Below, piece by piece: positions 18,501-27,399 of a stretch of DNA of 64,000 bases; the stretch's first letter is position 1; each line of letters begins with the position of its first letter. The notes under the pieces are model-generated. The model searched no databases. It saw nothing but the letters and a program-made list of their open reading frames with translations, and was not told the origin of the DNA. A program made the translations under genes and the position numbers. The stretch lies in NCBI GenBank assembly GCA_002328035.1, contig DCVL01000026.1, positions 109,753 to 173,752 of the forward strand. The letters run 5' to 3'. Source of the stretch: Geobacter sp. UBA2189 (GTDB lineage: Bacteria; Desulfobacterota; Desulfuromonadia; Geobacterales; Pseudopelobacteraceae).

Positions 18501-19361
18501 CAGCGGATCGATAAACGCGTCGCTTGACCTGAGAGCTGGAGGAGCTGCCGATGGTTTTGGCAACGCCAGTTCCTTGAAACAATCCAGATACTCCTGTTTG
18601 CCGGTCATGTAGTACAACATGCCGGCGATGCTGATCGGGTTCCAGCCAAAGACCGTCGATGCCTCATAGCCTACCGGCCGTCCCCCTGCCAGTGTTCGCC
18701 TGCTGTCATTCCAGCTGTACACCTGCCATTCAGGCATGTACGCACTGATTGACGGCAACGTCACCCCCTGCCCAAGTTTAATTTCCATCAGCCGGTCAAC
18801 CGTAAGGGTTCCCTGTTTTGGTTTTTTCAATCGCTTCAGAAAAAGGTCACTTGCAGCAGCCACACCGGCATCATCTGAACCGCCGACAAAGATGACATTG
18901 TGGCCGGTACCATAAGGGTTATGCAGGGTTCTGACCACAGAGCCCCCCTTACCCGGATAAGACAGATCGAGTATCACCTGCCACTGATTATACAAATGCT
19001 CAATAAAACGATTGGTCGCCATATTGCCAATGGCGATGACATTGGTCTGTTTAAGAACTTGTTCCGGCTTACGTTCATCTGAAAGGACCTGAAATGTAAC
19101 ACCCGTAAGCGCTTGAAGCTGAGAGGCAAGTTTGATAGCCTCAGCATGGGATTGACCATACGCTGGCGCTGTGATGACGGCGACAGGCGCCCCGTTTTTG
19201 AGTAATGGGGTAGCAATATGCAGTTCTTTCAGCCTGGCAATGCCGGCGGGTGCGGCGTACGCGTTTTCGCGGGACTGCAAACTTGCCAGAAACACCAACA
19301 GACTGAACACTATGACGCGAAAGGTGCAGATCATAAGCACAAATTTATGACGAAATATGGG
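15558..19361 (-). CDS. Large secreted protein: N-terminal carbohydrate-enzyme-like region, heparinase-like middle, C-terminal beta-propeller
   Basis: The ATG at 19361 has AAGGA six bases upstream and gives a 1267-residue protein with a signal peptide (hydrophobic stretch, then YAAPAG). Residues 40-200 resemble the alpha/beta domain in front of family 67 glucuronidases (VAVITAPAYGQSHAEAI). Residues 230-550 look like an all-helical toroid and 580-860 a beta-sandwich as in heparinase-like lyases. From about 900 to the end are repeated blades (DGTLYLLDHRG, DDGSLKTFLL) of a PQQ/BamB-like propeller. It overlaps the CapK-like gene by 17 bp. A periplasmic or extracellular polysaccharide lyase is inferred; no catalytic residues are claimed. 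Confidence 0.75.
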   Translation of the reverse strand, partial: PIFRHKFVLMICTFRVIVFSLLVFLASLQSRENAYAAPAGIARLKELHIATPLLKNGAPVAVITAPAYGQSHAEAIKLASQLQALTGVTFQVLSDERKPEQVLKQTNVIAIGNMATNRFIEHLYNQWQVILDLSYPGKGGSVVRTLHNPYGTGHNVIFVGGSDDAGVAAASDLFLKRLKKPKQGTLTVDRLMEIKLGQGVTLPSISAYMPEWQVYSWNDSRRTLAGGRPVGYEASTVFGWNPISIAGMLYYMTGKQEYLDCFKELALPKPSAAPPALRSSDAFIDPLNPLVKSNHYRAHLVPIVYDLIEESPLFSDRERLQITNRLLEQQIDYDAKDAYLVTNGERHALWHLMTIYTGSRYFAASYPDARWERRIANVRTSFRSFLNNPTWSDRDTLYWVSTSVEPVFEFFLMDGFEEFVSSGTAKTMLCGLEVLITGDDLDSANKYLSLGLLHKAAYMTGDGRYIWMRDRFGYDLDRFRIGQSYWPTEKIAVKIPDDLSGRITVAALALADHQAAQTPVQQHEAFQILSYRTGLERNDDYLLLDGFEGKGRHPYELNTISRLRLFGGKNVLDGHANGVGIWKNGMVDGKAARGGALKQAVTLPGISFIRTEVPDMPSSLWQRNILTIKGKAAFVVDRITAHEQGYFDVVRSWQTAVPSRSKPFAALRVLLTNGVVMSSPESGFTQGDDRVLASSISRPLRAGDSIHFATLFSRDTAPLAIRSVKNGYLLSGADDAFITLDRNTPDGIDFNGQLLYLGRSRLLAFGVTNLKLQGKVAVSADQPVSIAWDVTTGELSVFSNAVAELAVTTKTGVERKTVLTGHNSFAEVFPGDEVQKQVAVLLQLLDQLPEQAHSFAQAVQKKPVSNWKPLWETRLNGSITHIMPEVGRTKDAENGFWVAVQEKNTAGLVRYGADGVKLAGVSRPGELLSLWVARSPEELKSFGVLAGFKNDQLYAFGTDGGERWRVKTEVSQDFRIGNRYESPWFTDPAGVSGVSALLVDTFSDRVRPEIMIGRPSTVEFRALDGGLKTRIATKWGTNTALALLERPGLFNFGKVLLAGKGFAGNPTITAISTAHKKVSDGYYDALPVGFSDMHAWLQRGVGQLLVRDLAGTGKEQVIFTLSGHWNELRVYDGQQNKPLWMKSFGSDRAGGGFMRGLLAVDLHGSGKQTVIVGTRMGWLSAFDERGHDLWQHRFDSAITTISGSEQCRCVVVGCADGTLYLLDHRGVVQSQGALGASVRSAAIVGNTVVAGADDGSLKTFLLSSLNL

Positions 19362-20730
19362 CATTCTTGATCCTTGAAATAACGAACCGCAGCTTACCCC
19401 GCGAGCTCCGCTCAAGCTCCGCAACATAGTCAACCGTTATCCTTATTTCATCGCCAAGCCGCTTGCGCGCCTCATGCAGTAACAACTCTTCATCCTGTTG
19501 GGTATACCAGTCACCCTTCACCACCCGGAAGACCACTGCCCCAGGTGTCTCCTGAAACACCTGGCTTTCCAGAATATTGACCATATCCTTGAAGACGTGA
19601 TCCATCCTGCCGATCCTGCGGCCATCCGGTGTCACCACATAATCTTCCACCCGACCGTCAATGGACTTTATCAAACGTCCCGCACGTCCACAGGGGCAGC
19701 GTATACCTGGCGATTCAAGCTCTGCCACATCTCCGGTATCATAGCGCAGGAGCGGAAAAGCCAGATTGGTGTAGCCGGTGGCAATGATCTTTGCGCTGTT
19801 GTCTCCATCCGGAATCAACTCTACCAGACCAAAATCCTCGTCAATATGTAATCGGCCTTCCGGGCATTCCGAAATATTGGCAACTGCCTCGGTCATACCG
19901 TAATGCTGGCGGCAGGGGGCGCCAAAGGCCTGTTCAATCACCTGCTTCTGATGGGGCAGCAGGCTTTCGGCGCCAATGGTAAGCACACGGGGACGGTAGG
20001 CCAGCTGGCATTTCCCGTTGAGCATGAATGAAGCCAGCAGCGCCAGCAGCGAGGGATACCCCTGAATCCAGGGGGGCTGCCGCCGGTTCAGCTCTTCAAT
20101 ATAGGCCGGCAGATTCCTGTCGGTCATATGGTAGCCGCTGAAGAAGATCTGCCTGCCTGGCTGGTTAATCCGCCAGAACGGCGGCTTGTCCTGATGTAAC
20201 GGCACAACTGACTTTCCGTAGAAATGGGCATACCAGGTGGTACGGTCAATACCAAAGCGTTGACGATAGCGCCACCAGACCGCCCACTGTTCCTGTTCCG
20301 CCGCCAGGGTCATCGGAAAGATCAGGCCGGTGCCGGTGGTGCCGCTGGTATGAACGGTACTGCACCCCATGGATTCCGCCGCTTCGCTGTGAAACTCGCC
20401 CAAGTTTCGCTGCACCGTCTGTTTTTCAAGAATCGGCAGCGCCTGCAGATCAGCAGCAGTCCGGATGCCGGACGGATCAAGCCCCAGATCGGCAAACAGA
20501 CGTCGATAGTAGGGCGTTGTGGTTGCCGCATGCATGACCATTGTCTGTAGCCGTTTTGTGCAGAATTCGGCCAGTTGTGCTGCAGGCCATTGATCCCGTG
20601 CAACAACCTCTGCTTCCAAACGCAGATATGCAGGACTGTAGCGTCTGCGGTTCAGACGCAGTCCGTATAACGAACACAAAAGATTCTGCACTACAGCGGG
20701 GCTGCGCTGGTAGATGGTTTCCAGATTCAT
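19345..20730 (-). CDS. CapK-like phenylacetate-CoA ligase family protein (adenylate-forming)
   Basis: The 461-residue protein carries the adenylation signature STVHTSGTTGTGLIF near residue 125, the A5-type HYGMTEAVANISE near 260 and the LRYDTGDVAELES motif near 315, with a Cys-containing PGIRCPCGRAG segment. CapK-like members of this family occur in capsule and EPS clusters and probably activate an acyl or amino acid group for polymer decoration; the substrate is unknown. It overlaps the GT4 gene upstream by 4 bp. Confidence 0.88.
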   Translation of the reverse strand: MNLETIYQRSPAVVQNLLCSLYGLRLNRRRYSPAYLRLEAEVVARDQWPAAQLAEFCTKRLQTMVMHAATTTPYYRRLFADLGLDPSGIRTAADLQALPILEKQTVQRNLGEFHSEAAESMGCSTVHTSGTTGTGLIFPMTLAAEQEQWAVWWRYRQRFGIDRTTWYAHFYGKSVVPLHQDKPPFWRINQPGRQIFFSGYHMTDRNLPAYIEELNRRQPPWIQGYPSLLALLASFMLNGKCQLAYRPRVLTIGAESLLPHQKQVIEQAFGAPCRQHYGMTEAVANISECPEGRLHIDEDFGLVELIPDGDNSAKIIATGYTNLAFPLLRYDTGDVAELESPGIRCPCGRAGRLIKSIDGRVEDYVVTPDGRRIGRMDHVFKDMVNILESQVFQETPGAVVFRVVKGDWYTQQDEELLLHEARKRLGDEIRITVDYVAELERSSRGKLRFVISRIKNAHISS

Positions 20731-21875
20731 ACAGCCACACCTCCAGTTGCAGGTACTGTTTCAGGAATACTCAGGAAGCACTCCAGGCAGATCCGCACGT
20801 TTCTGGTATAGGCTTCAAGGGAATAGTGTTGGCAAAAACGACTGCGGCCCGCTTCACCCATCTGTCGGCGAAGGGCCGGATCTCTGACCAGGGTCAGCAC
20901 CCGGTCAGCCAGCAGGCTGATGTTTTCCGGGTCAACGATGTAGCCGGTCTCGCCATCCTGAATAATCTCGGGAATGGCGCCGGCCGGTGAGGAGATCACC
21001 GGTACCCCGTACTGCATCGCTTCAATATTAACAATGCCAAATGTTTCTTTTTTAAAAGACGTTGGAAAAACCAGAATATCCATCGCATTAAACAGTCTGG
21101 CTTTATCCGCTCCATACACCGGCCCCGGCAGTTCAACGCACGACGCAAGACCTTCCTGGCGTATGAATATTTCAAGCTCCTGCAGGTAGGTTTCGGTGGT
21201 ATGGCGACCGGCCATAACGAAGCGGACGTCCGGCTCCGCTGCATGTACCTGCTTGGCCATCTGCAAAAAACGCAGCGGCCCCTTGGCGGGGATCAGGTTG
21301 GAAAGAAAGACCACCAGGGGTCGTTCTCTTTTCTGGCTTGGCGCAGGCGGTTGTTCAGGCTCAGGGATGCCGTTTGGCAGCACCAGCAGCCGGTTGTCCG
21401 GTATCAGGTGATTGACATCTTCTTTCAATGCCTCCCCCAACACCAGACCACCGGCAGCATTCCTGAGAGCCGTATGAATAACACCCCGCAGCGGAAGGAA
21501 GCGGGCTCCCTCATAGACCCGGTACCCCTTACCGTGAAAATAGAGCAGATACGGAATCTTACGCCGCTCCAGCAGCCAGAGCACCAGGCAGTCAACCAGC
21601 AGAGACTGCAGACCGACCGAGATGAAATAGACACAGAGATCGGTACGGAAGGTTTCGGCAACCACCGCTACGCGACGGCAGAGATCAGGTATCTTCAGCA
21701 CCTTGCGGTAGGATGCCTTGCCCACTTCATCCATGCTTTTGGAAAAGGTCTTTTCCACAATCTGCGTTTCATACCCGCAGGCCGCAAGGGCGTCCATGAA
21801 ACGCTCGGTCATGACATTGGAACCATGTACCGGTGGCGGCAGTTGCCCGATAACCAGGATTCGGGAGGACATCAC
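20727..21875 (-). CDS. GT4-family glycosyltransferase
   Basis: A 382-residue GT-B enzyme. The N-terminal GQLPPPVHGSNVMTERF loop, the central LSNLIPAKGPLRFLQMAK hinge, and the C-terminal FGIVNIEAMQYGVPVI motif (E-x7-E type retaining site) and GETGYIVDPEN are standard for GT4. It uses a nucleotide-sugar donor at the cytoplasmic face of the membrane. The acceptor and sugar cannot be told. It overlaps its neighbours by 4 bp on each side. Confidence 0.92.
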   Translation of the reverse strand: MMSSRILVIGQLPPPVHGSNVMTERFMDALAACGYETQIVEKTFSKSMDEVGKASYRKVLKIPDLCRRVAVVAETFRTDLCVYFISVGLQSLLVDCLVLWLLERRKIPYLLYFHGKGYRVYEGARFLPLRGVIHTALRNAAGGLVLGEALKEDVNHLIPDNRLLVLPNGIPEPEQPPAPSQKRERPLVVFLSNLIPAKGPLRFLQMAKQVHAAEPDVRFVMAGRHTTETYLQELEIFIRQEGLASCVELPGPVYGADKARLFNAMDILVFPTSFKKETFGIVNIEAMQYGVPVISSPAGAIPEIIQDGETGYIVDPENISLLADRVLTLVRDPALRRQMGEAGRSRFCQHYSLEAYTRNVRICLECFLSIPETVPATGGVAV

Positions 21876-23062
21876 GGTTCTCCTTTATGAATAAGCTGAT
21901 TGAATATCTCGGACAGGTGTGCGGCTACCTCTTCTGCCCCCCACTGACTGACCGTATCGGAAACCTGCCGCCGGTTCCAGCCCCTTGCTGCAACTGTCTG
22001 TAACGCCGCCGCAATGGACGCCGGCTCTACAGCATCCAGCAGCTGTCCGTTTTCACCGTTTCTGACCAGATCAGGTATGCCGCCAACTGCAGTGGCGATC
22101 ACCGGTGTGCCGCAGGCCAGGGATTCAAGTATCACCATTGGCACCCCTTCCATTCTGGAAGGCAGCACCAGTGCATCCGCCAGGTTGTAGTAGCCGGGTA
22201 GACGATCATGGGAGACCTTGCCCAGAAAGGTCACCAGGTCACCAAGCCCCAGCTCTGCCACCAGGCGCTCCAGCCGCAGGCGATGGGAGCCATCACCGGC
22301 AACCAGCAGGCGGATCGGCATGAATGCACGTGCCAGCGGCAGCGCAGCTATCAGACGATCAAGCTGTTTGATCTCTTCCAATCGCCCCACAAAGAACAGT
22401 ACAAATTCATCATCACGACAGGAAAGCGCCTGACGCATGGTATTGCGCAGATCCGCATCCGGCCGAAACTGATCCCGATCAACAGCGTTCATCAGCAGAC
22501 TGGTTTTATCTCCGGCTCCATGTGCCCGTGCCTGCTCCAGACAGAAGCGGTCAATGGCAATGATCCAGGCTGAGCGTTGGTAAATTGTACCATGTATCCA
22601 GTCAAACAGCCGTTCCAGCAGCCCGTTGCGTGCCCATCTGAATGTTGCTGTTGTTACCGGGTTGCCGGAGCCATGCTGATGAAACACCACCGGCAGACGC
22701 TGACCGCCGAACAGAAACGGCAGGGCGCATTCCGGTGAATGCACGTACAACAGATCCACACCGCTTGCCACTATACGTCGTCTGTTGCGGATGTAACCCC
22801 ACAGCGCCTGTAGACGCAGTGGAAAACGGGACGGTATGGTTTGGGGATAACAACCTATAAACTCCACCTGTTTGCCAAGTTGGTGCAGTTGCCAGAGCGG
22901 CGTACCGTTGACCGCAGCGCCAAACAGCACCACTCTTCCACCCAGCGTGTGCATAATGTTCTGAATAAACCCGCTGGCGCCGCCAAAGGGTAACCGTTTG
23001 ACAAAGTCATTGGTGACAATGATGCCAATGACAGGTTGCCGGTTCATGGGTGTATTTTTCAT
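21872..23062 (-). CDS. GT4-family glycosyltransferase
   Basis: A 396-residue GT-B enzyme with the donor-site motif GVPMVILESLACGTPVIA, the GENGQLLDAVEP tail and the FFVGRLEEIKQLDRLI hinge. The HQHGSG segment near residue 130 is also common in GT4. It overlaps both neighbours by 4 bp, in the same EPS assembly operon. The linkage formed is unknown. Confidence 0.92.
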   Translation of the reverse strand: MKNTPMNRQPVIGIIVTNDFVKRLPFGGASGFIQNIMHTLGGRVVLFGAAVNGTPLWQLHQLGKQVEFIGCYPQTIPSRFPLRLQALWGYIRNRRRIVASGVDLLYVHSPECALPFLFGGQRLPVVFHQHGSGNPVTTATFRWARNGLLERLFDWIHGTIYQRSAWIIAIDRFCLEQARAHGAGDKTSLLMNAVDRDQFRPDADLRNTMRQALSCRDDEFVLFFVGRLEEIKQLDRLIAALPLARAFMPIRLLVAGDGSHRLRLERLVAELGLGDLVTFLGKVSHDRLPGYYNLADALVLPSRMEGVPMVILESLACGTPVIATAVGGIPDLVRNGENGQLLDAVEPASIAAALQTVAARGWNRRQVSDTVSQWGAEEVAAHLSEIFNQLIHKGEP

Positions 23063-24318
23063 GACGATACACGGGTAACAGCAGCTGTAGTTACTGAACG
23101 TTTGTCAAGCTCTCTGCAGACATACAGCAGGCCGATCAGAAACCAGAATAACTGTGCCATCTGGGTGCGAACAATGTAGCTGTTACTGACAAGGTTCATG
23201 ACCAGCACCGGGCCGATAACACTGAGCATAAAATATCGCAGATCCCTGTTCCAGCTGGTCAGCATCAGATCAAGCAGCAGCACGCCATACATCAGCAGGT
23301 ACAGCGCCAGTCCTATTACACCGACTGTCACCAGCAGCGAGAGATAGTCGTTGTGCGAGCCGGCCCACATCACATTCATCCGTCCAGGATATGGCTTGGC
23401 TTCCCTGCCAAGCCCCACCCCCAGCAGTTGTGATTCAAACGGCAGCTCGGAGAAGAGCTTCAGGTTGTGCTTCCAGAGCCATTCTCTGCCACTGCTGGCG
23501 CTGTTGATATCAACCTGTTTGCTGTGGTAGCCCTTCTGCATAACCATACTCTGGACATCGGCCGACTTCAGGAGCCCAACCACCAGCAGCAGGGCAACAA
23601 ACGGCACGAACCAGCGCCTGCGGATGAACCAGATATAAGAGCTCCAGAACAGCAGCCCCCCCAGCATGGTGGTACGGGTGTAGGTTTTGTACATGCAGAA
23701 CAATGACCCCAGCAGCAGGACAACCAGCAGTATCTGGTGCAGCCGCTTCTTATCCTTGACAACTATCTGGTACAGGCCAAACAGGAATGAAAAGAACAGC
23801 ATCAGGTGACCGGTGGTATGCACACCGGATGAAAGACCGGCCTGCCGCTCCAGCATACTGCCGGTTACCATCACGTCAGACCTGCCAATCAGGATCAGCA
23901 GAGCGCTGCCGATGATCGGCAAGAGATAACCAAGGACAAGTGCGCCAATCAACAGCCTGACCTGCGACGGTTCCCGTACGGCTGCAAACACCAGAAAAAA
24001 AGGCAGAAACGGTATGACTGCCCGCACGATGTCGCGATATTCCGATCCCCACAGATAACTGAGCAGACAATAGAAGATATACAGCAGAATCACGTAGGAT
24101 ATCAGAGGCAGCCTGATATTCCGCAGATTGATCAGCAGTGCCAACATCAGCAGATAAGACGAGGCAACACCGAAAATATCCAGCAGGCTGACCGAACCGA
24201 CATGATGAAACGACACTGTAATCGGCCTGAAGAAAAGGAATAGACACAGGGTAGCTACGCCGATAACAGATGCGGCACGATGGTAGCTATACTCGGGGAT
24301 GTGGGAAGAAGTGACCAT
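23059..24318 (-). CDS. Wzy/O-antigen ligase-like membrane polymerase
   Basis: The ATG at 24318 (MVTSSHIPEYSY) is preferred; the longer open frame upstream is antisense to the GT2 gene. The 419-residue protein has ten or more hydrophobic segments and a large periplasmic loop, with the SHNDYLSLLVTVG motif of the WaaL/Wzy_C family near residue 340. These proteins polymerise or ligate undecaprenyl-linked glycans on the periplasmic side. In a cluster with a Wzx-like flippase a Wzy-type polymerase is most likely. It starts 7 bp after the GT2 stop. Confidence 0.88.
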   Translation of the reverse strand: MVTSSHIPEYSYHRAASVIGVATLCLFLFFRPITVSFHHVGSVSLLDIFGVASSYLLMLALLINLRNIRLPLISYVILLYIFYCLLSYLWGSEYRDIVRAVIPFLPFFLVFAAVREPSQVRLLIGALVLGYLLPIIGSALLILIGRSDVMVTGSMLERQAGLSSGVHTTGHLMLFFSFLFGLYQIVVKDKKRLHQILLVVLLLGSLFCMYKTYTRTTMLGGLLFWSSYIWFIRRRWFVPFVALLLVVGLLKSADVQSMVMQKGYHSKQVDINSASSGREWLWKHNLKLFSELPFESQLLGVGLGREAKPYPGRMNVMWAGSHNDYLSLLVTVGVIGLALYLLMYGVLLLDLMLTSWNRDLRYFMLSVIGPVLVMNLVSNSYIVRTQMAQLFWFLIGLLYVCRELDKRSVTTAAVTRVSS

Positions 24319-24325
24319 AGTTGGA

Positions 24326-25282
24326 TTAGGCTTTCTTGAGCAGTTGCTTGACGCCAAACCCAGCTCTGAGCAGGACAGTCGGTATGCGGGCAAGACGGCG
24401 GTGGGTACCATAGCTCCCATCACCCAGGACAGAACGAAACTCGTCAAGAATCTGGCCTGCCTCGGGATGGAAGCCGGCAAGCAGCAAGCGGCGGATGCCG
24501 ATCTGTACCAGCCCTTTGACCAGCCGGTTGACCGCATCCTGTCGTTCTGTAGAGAGTTCTGCGGCAGTAACCTGATGTTTTCTGGCAAACCTGAAGTGGG
24601 GCAGATTCAGCGGATCGCGCACCTGCTGGTGCGTCAGACTGCCCGCCACTTCAACCGAGTACTCGGCAATCGGCTCCACACAGTAGGCCATACGTGGATA
24701 TGCCAAAGCTATTCTGAGCCACATATCCAGATCTTCAGCCGTGCGCAGCGTCTGATCCATGCCCCCAATTTCAATAAAAACATCCTTTCTAATCAGCATG
24801 GTATCCGTACAAAGAAAACCGTGCGGCAATACCATCAGCACGTCACGCACGACATTCCCGTCAGACTGTGACGCCAAGAGCACTCTGTTGATTTTCATTG
24901 GTGCTACATGGGTACCCGATCTGCGGTTGAACAGACCAGCTGACCATTGCACGTCCGGCTGCTGCTCAAGCTGCTTGAAGTGGCATTCCAGATTGTGGGG
25001 CAACCAGCGGTCATCAGCGTCAAGAAAAGCAATCCATTCGCCCCGTGCTGCCATGATTCCGGCATTCCGAGCAGCTGCAGCGCCGGCATTAACCTGACGT
25101 ATCAGACGGATACGCTCATCCTTCAATGCAGCAACCCGCTCAGCACTGTTATCAGTTGAACCATCGTCAACCACAACAACTTCAAGGTTTTGAACCGTCT
25201 GTGACAGCACCGACTGTAGCGCCTCGCCAACATAACGCTCTTTGTTGAACAGAGGTATGACAACAGAGACCAGCGGACTCAA
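24326..25282 (-). CDS. GT2-family glycosyltransferase
   Basis: The start is a TTG at 25282, overlapping the flippase stop as TTGA and preceded by GGAG eight bases upstream; the longer frame is antisense to nothing useful and overlaps the flippase. The 318-residue GT-A enzyme begins LSPLVSVVIPLFNKERYV, has VVVDDGSTDNSAERV and AFLDADDRWLP (DXD-like metal site). A donor sugar cannot be assigned. The alternative is a later internal start, but the conserved VSVVIPLFN strand needs this one. Confidence 0.9.
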   Translation of the reverse strand: MSPLVSVVIPLFNKERYVGEALQSVLSQTVQNLEVVVVDDGSTDNSAERVAALKDERIRLIRQVNAGAAAARNAGIMAARGEWIAFLDADDRWLPHNLECHFKQLEQQPDVQWSAGLFNRRSGTHVAPMKINRVLLASQSDGNVVRDVLMVLPHGFLCTDTMLIRKDVFIEIGGMDQTLRTAEDLDMWLRIALAYPRMAYCVEPIAEYSVEVAGSLTHQQVRDPLNLPHFRFARKHQVTAAELSTERQDAVNRLVKGLVQIGIRRLLLAGFHPEAGQILDEFRSVLGDGSYGTHRRLARIPTVLLRAGFGVKQLLKKA

Positions 25283-26667
25283 CTTCTCATCTCCACTGTG
25301 GCACCAGACTCTCCGCCTGATGCAGCCATTCTCCCAAGCATCCGGTTTGCGATCACCACCGTAAGTCCACCTTTTACAACAAATGCCGCCAGTCGGGCTG
25401 ATACCAGCCCCAAAGCCCCCCATCCGCTCAGAAGCGCCATACTGATTAGGGAGGCGACCCCCCACGAAAGATTCAAGCCAAACATGGCCCACTGCAGGTT
25501 GCCTCCATTCAGAACCTCGGCCCATGGGGAAACCAATGCCAGCACGCCTGCTGTTACCAGCGCAACCACAAAGGTCAACCAGTAGTCGGCATATCCCTTT
25601 CCATACAACGCCAGTATCCAGGGGCTGATCAGGGACGTAAGCGCAACCAGTGGAACTACCACAGCGGTGTTGACACTGGCACTCAGGCGCAGGATCTTCC
25701 GAGAGCCTTCGTAGTCCTGCTTTGCAATTGATTCCGAAAACATCGGAAGAACGACCTGGCTGACAAGTGCAGGGATAAACATGATCATGGCAAACCACTG
25801 GGTAGTGGCATTGAAAACAGCCATCTGGGGATACCCATCCGGCTGGTTAACCAGCATGACATTACAGACCCACCCCACGGGGCCATATACAACAGATGAC
25901 AACAGGGCAGGCAGACTGTAACCCTTAAGCACCGGAAATTCAGTCCAGATACCCTGCAAACTGAACGGCACACCGGCGCGATGCGCCTCAAGCCGCACCG
26001 CACGATGCGTAATCAGCCACCCGACAGCATTGCTGGCGACAAATCCCCAGACCGCACCTTCCAGCCCACCAAACCAGGCTCCGCCAACCATCAGCGGAAA
26101 GTTAATCAACCCAACGATCAGATTGGTCTGTGCCAACCGCTTGAACGCCTCAAACCCCGCAAGTGCACCGTTTTGTGCACCGTTTACTGCCGTAAAAAAA
26201 ACCACCAGGCCACCAAGGCGCAGAAGGTTGGTCAGGTGGGGGGCGGCAAGAATTTTTTCAGCAAACCACGGAGCAGTTACAATCAGCACAAGTGCAAACA
26301 GCAGCCCCGCACCGCTGGCAACCACGCCCGAAAACACCAGAATACGCCCCGCTCGCGCCGGGTCGGTTCGCTTGCATTCCGATATATACTTAATGGCGGT
26401 CAAACCAAGACCATGACTGGTAAAAACACTGAGGTTAAGCAGCGTACTCTGAATGATTCCCAACTCGCCAAAGCCCACCTTGCCAAGCATGCGGGCAACC
26501 GCAATGGAGGCAACCACCGAAAGTGTACGGGCAAGCACTGTTCCAATAAGGTTCCAGAAGGCGCCACGAGCCAGACGATGTGCAATAGGAGAGGCTTTAA
26601 GGCGCTCTTTTATTCCTGCCATTGAAAGTGTGGATTGAAGAACCGTGCCGGTATTCATGCCTGGCAT
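25279..26667 (-). CDS. Wzx-like polysaccharide flippase (MOP superfamily)
   Basis: A 462-residue protein with twelve or more hydrophobic segments, beginning with the basic ARGAFWNLIGTVLARTLSVV typical of polysaccharide-specific MOP transporters. It should flip undecaprenyl-linked repeat units to the periplasm. The start at 26667 has no strong ribosome site; an in-frame ATG 48 bases downstream (MAGIKERLKASP) is equally possible. A 122 bp gap without features separates it from the YdcF-like gene. Confidence 0.9.
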   Translation of the reverse strand: MPGMNTGTVLQSTLSMAGIKERLKASPIAHRLARGAFWNLIGTVLARTLSVVASIAVARMLGKVGFGELGIIQSTLLNLSVFTSHGLGLTAIKYISECKRTDPARAGRILVFSGVVASGAGLLFALVLIVTAPWFAEKILAAPHLTNLLRLGGLVVFFTAVNGAQNGALAGFEAFKRLAQTNLIVGLINFPLMVGGAWFGGLEGAVWGFVASNAVGWLITHRAVRLEAHRAGVPFSLQGIWTEFPVLKGYSLPALLSSVVYGPVGWVCNVMLVNQPDGYPQMAVFNATTQWFAMIMFIPALVSQVVLPMFSESIAKQDYEGSRKILRLSASVNTAVVVPLVALTSLISPWILALYGKGYADYWLTFVVALVTAGVLALVSPWAEVLNGGNLQWAMFGLNLSWGVASLISMALLSGWGALGLVSARLAAFVVKGGLTVVIANRMLGRMAASGGESGATVEMRS

Positions 26668-26789
26668 GCTTGAGATCCACTAATTGCAAGGCATTGCATA
26701 CTACCGTAGAACGCAGCGTGATGTTCAGGGCGTCTATTTATGCTGATGGAACTCTGGCTATTCATGCTACAGCTATCCTTTCCATCACA

Positions 26790-27392
26790 CTATTCCCCGA
26801 ACGGCTCATACAGCAGAAACCAGACCATCTTCACATACTCCGTGGCGATCTTGCCCAGATGGTCACTGTTAAACCAGTCATGCGCCGAAAATGGCTTCTG
26901 AAATCGACTGGGTACCACTGTTACGGCATAGCCATCATCAAATACCTTGCTGCTGATTAAACCGATCCTCCGGGTATGAAACGGTGAACTGACCAGTATC
27001 GCAGAGTGCATCCCCAATCTGTCCAGGGTCTGCTTTGCCAGTAGCGCTTCAATATGCGTGTTTTCAACATGCTTTCCGTAGCCCGGTGCCGGTGGCCGTC
27101 TGGGTGAAGGAACGTACCTGCGCGGTTCAGCAATCAGCGGATCAAAGCTGCCATTGCCGGCATAGCGACTGACCGTGCCGGAGGCCGGTATGATCAGGTA
27201 ACGAGCGTACCCTTCTGCTACCAGGCGGCGTGCCTCCTTGAAGCGGTACTCGCTGCCTGGCCCTACAAACAGTATTACTGCATCTGCCTTGACAGGTTTG
27301 TCTGACCTGGTTAGAAACCCTGGCGCGAACAAAAACAGCATTGTAAGTGCCGCTACAATCAGCAGTGCCGTAATAACAACCCGTTTTGTCAT
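26790..27392 (-). CDS. YdcF-like DUF218 membrane-anchored protein
   Basis: The ATG at 27392 (MTKRVVITALLIVAALTML) gives 200 residues with one N-terminal membrane helix followed by a DUF218 domain (ADAVILFVGPGSEYRFKEA, LIIPASG, SSPFHTRR). DUF218 proteins such as ElyC/SanA/YdcF act in envelope carbohydrate or lipid-carrier metabolism; no reaction is established. The start overlaps the 3' end of the dehydrogenase gene slightly (27392 versus 27400, 7 bp gap). It probably serves the EPS pathway. Confidence 0.85.
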   Translation of the reverse strand: MTKRVVITALLIVAALTMLFLFAPGFLTRSDKPVKADAVILFVGPGSEYRFKEARRLVAEGYARYLIIPASGTVSRYAGNGSFDPLIAEPRRYVPSPRRPPAPGYGKHVENTHIEALLAKQTLDRLGMHSAILVSSPFHTRRIGLISSKVFDDGYAVTVVPSRFQKPFSAHDWFNSDHLGKIATEYVKMVWFLLYEPFGE

Positions 27393-27399
27393 GCGAGGA

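Noticed and set aside
24319..24588. N-terminal extension of the Wzy-like frame beyond the ATG at 24318
   Set aside because: It runs antisense through the GT2 coding region and has no membrane or signal character.
25283..25798. N-terminal extension of the GT2 frame
   Set aside because: It overlaps the flippase gene in another frame; the conserved GT2 strand begins right after the TTG at 25282.
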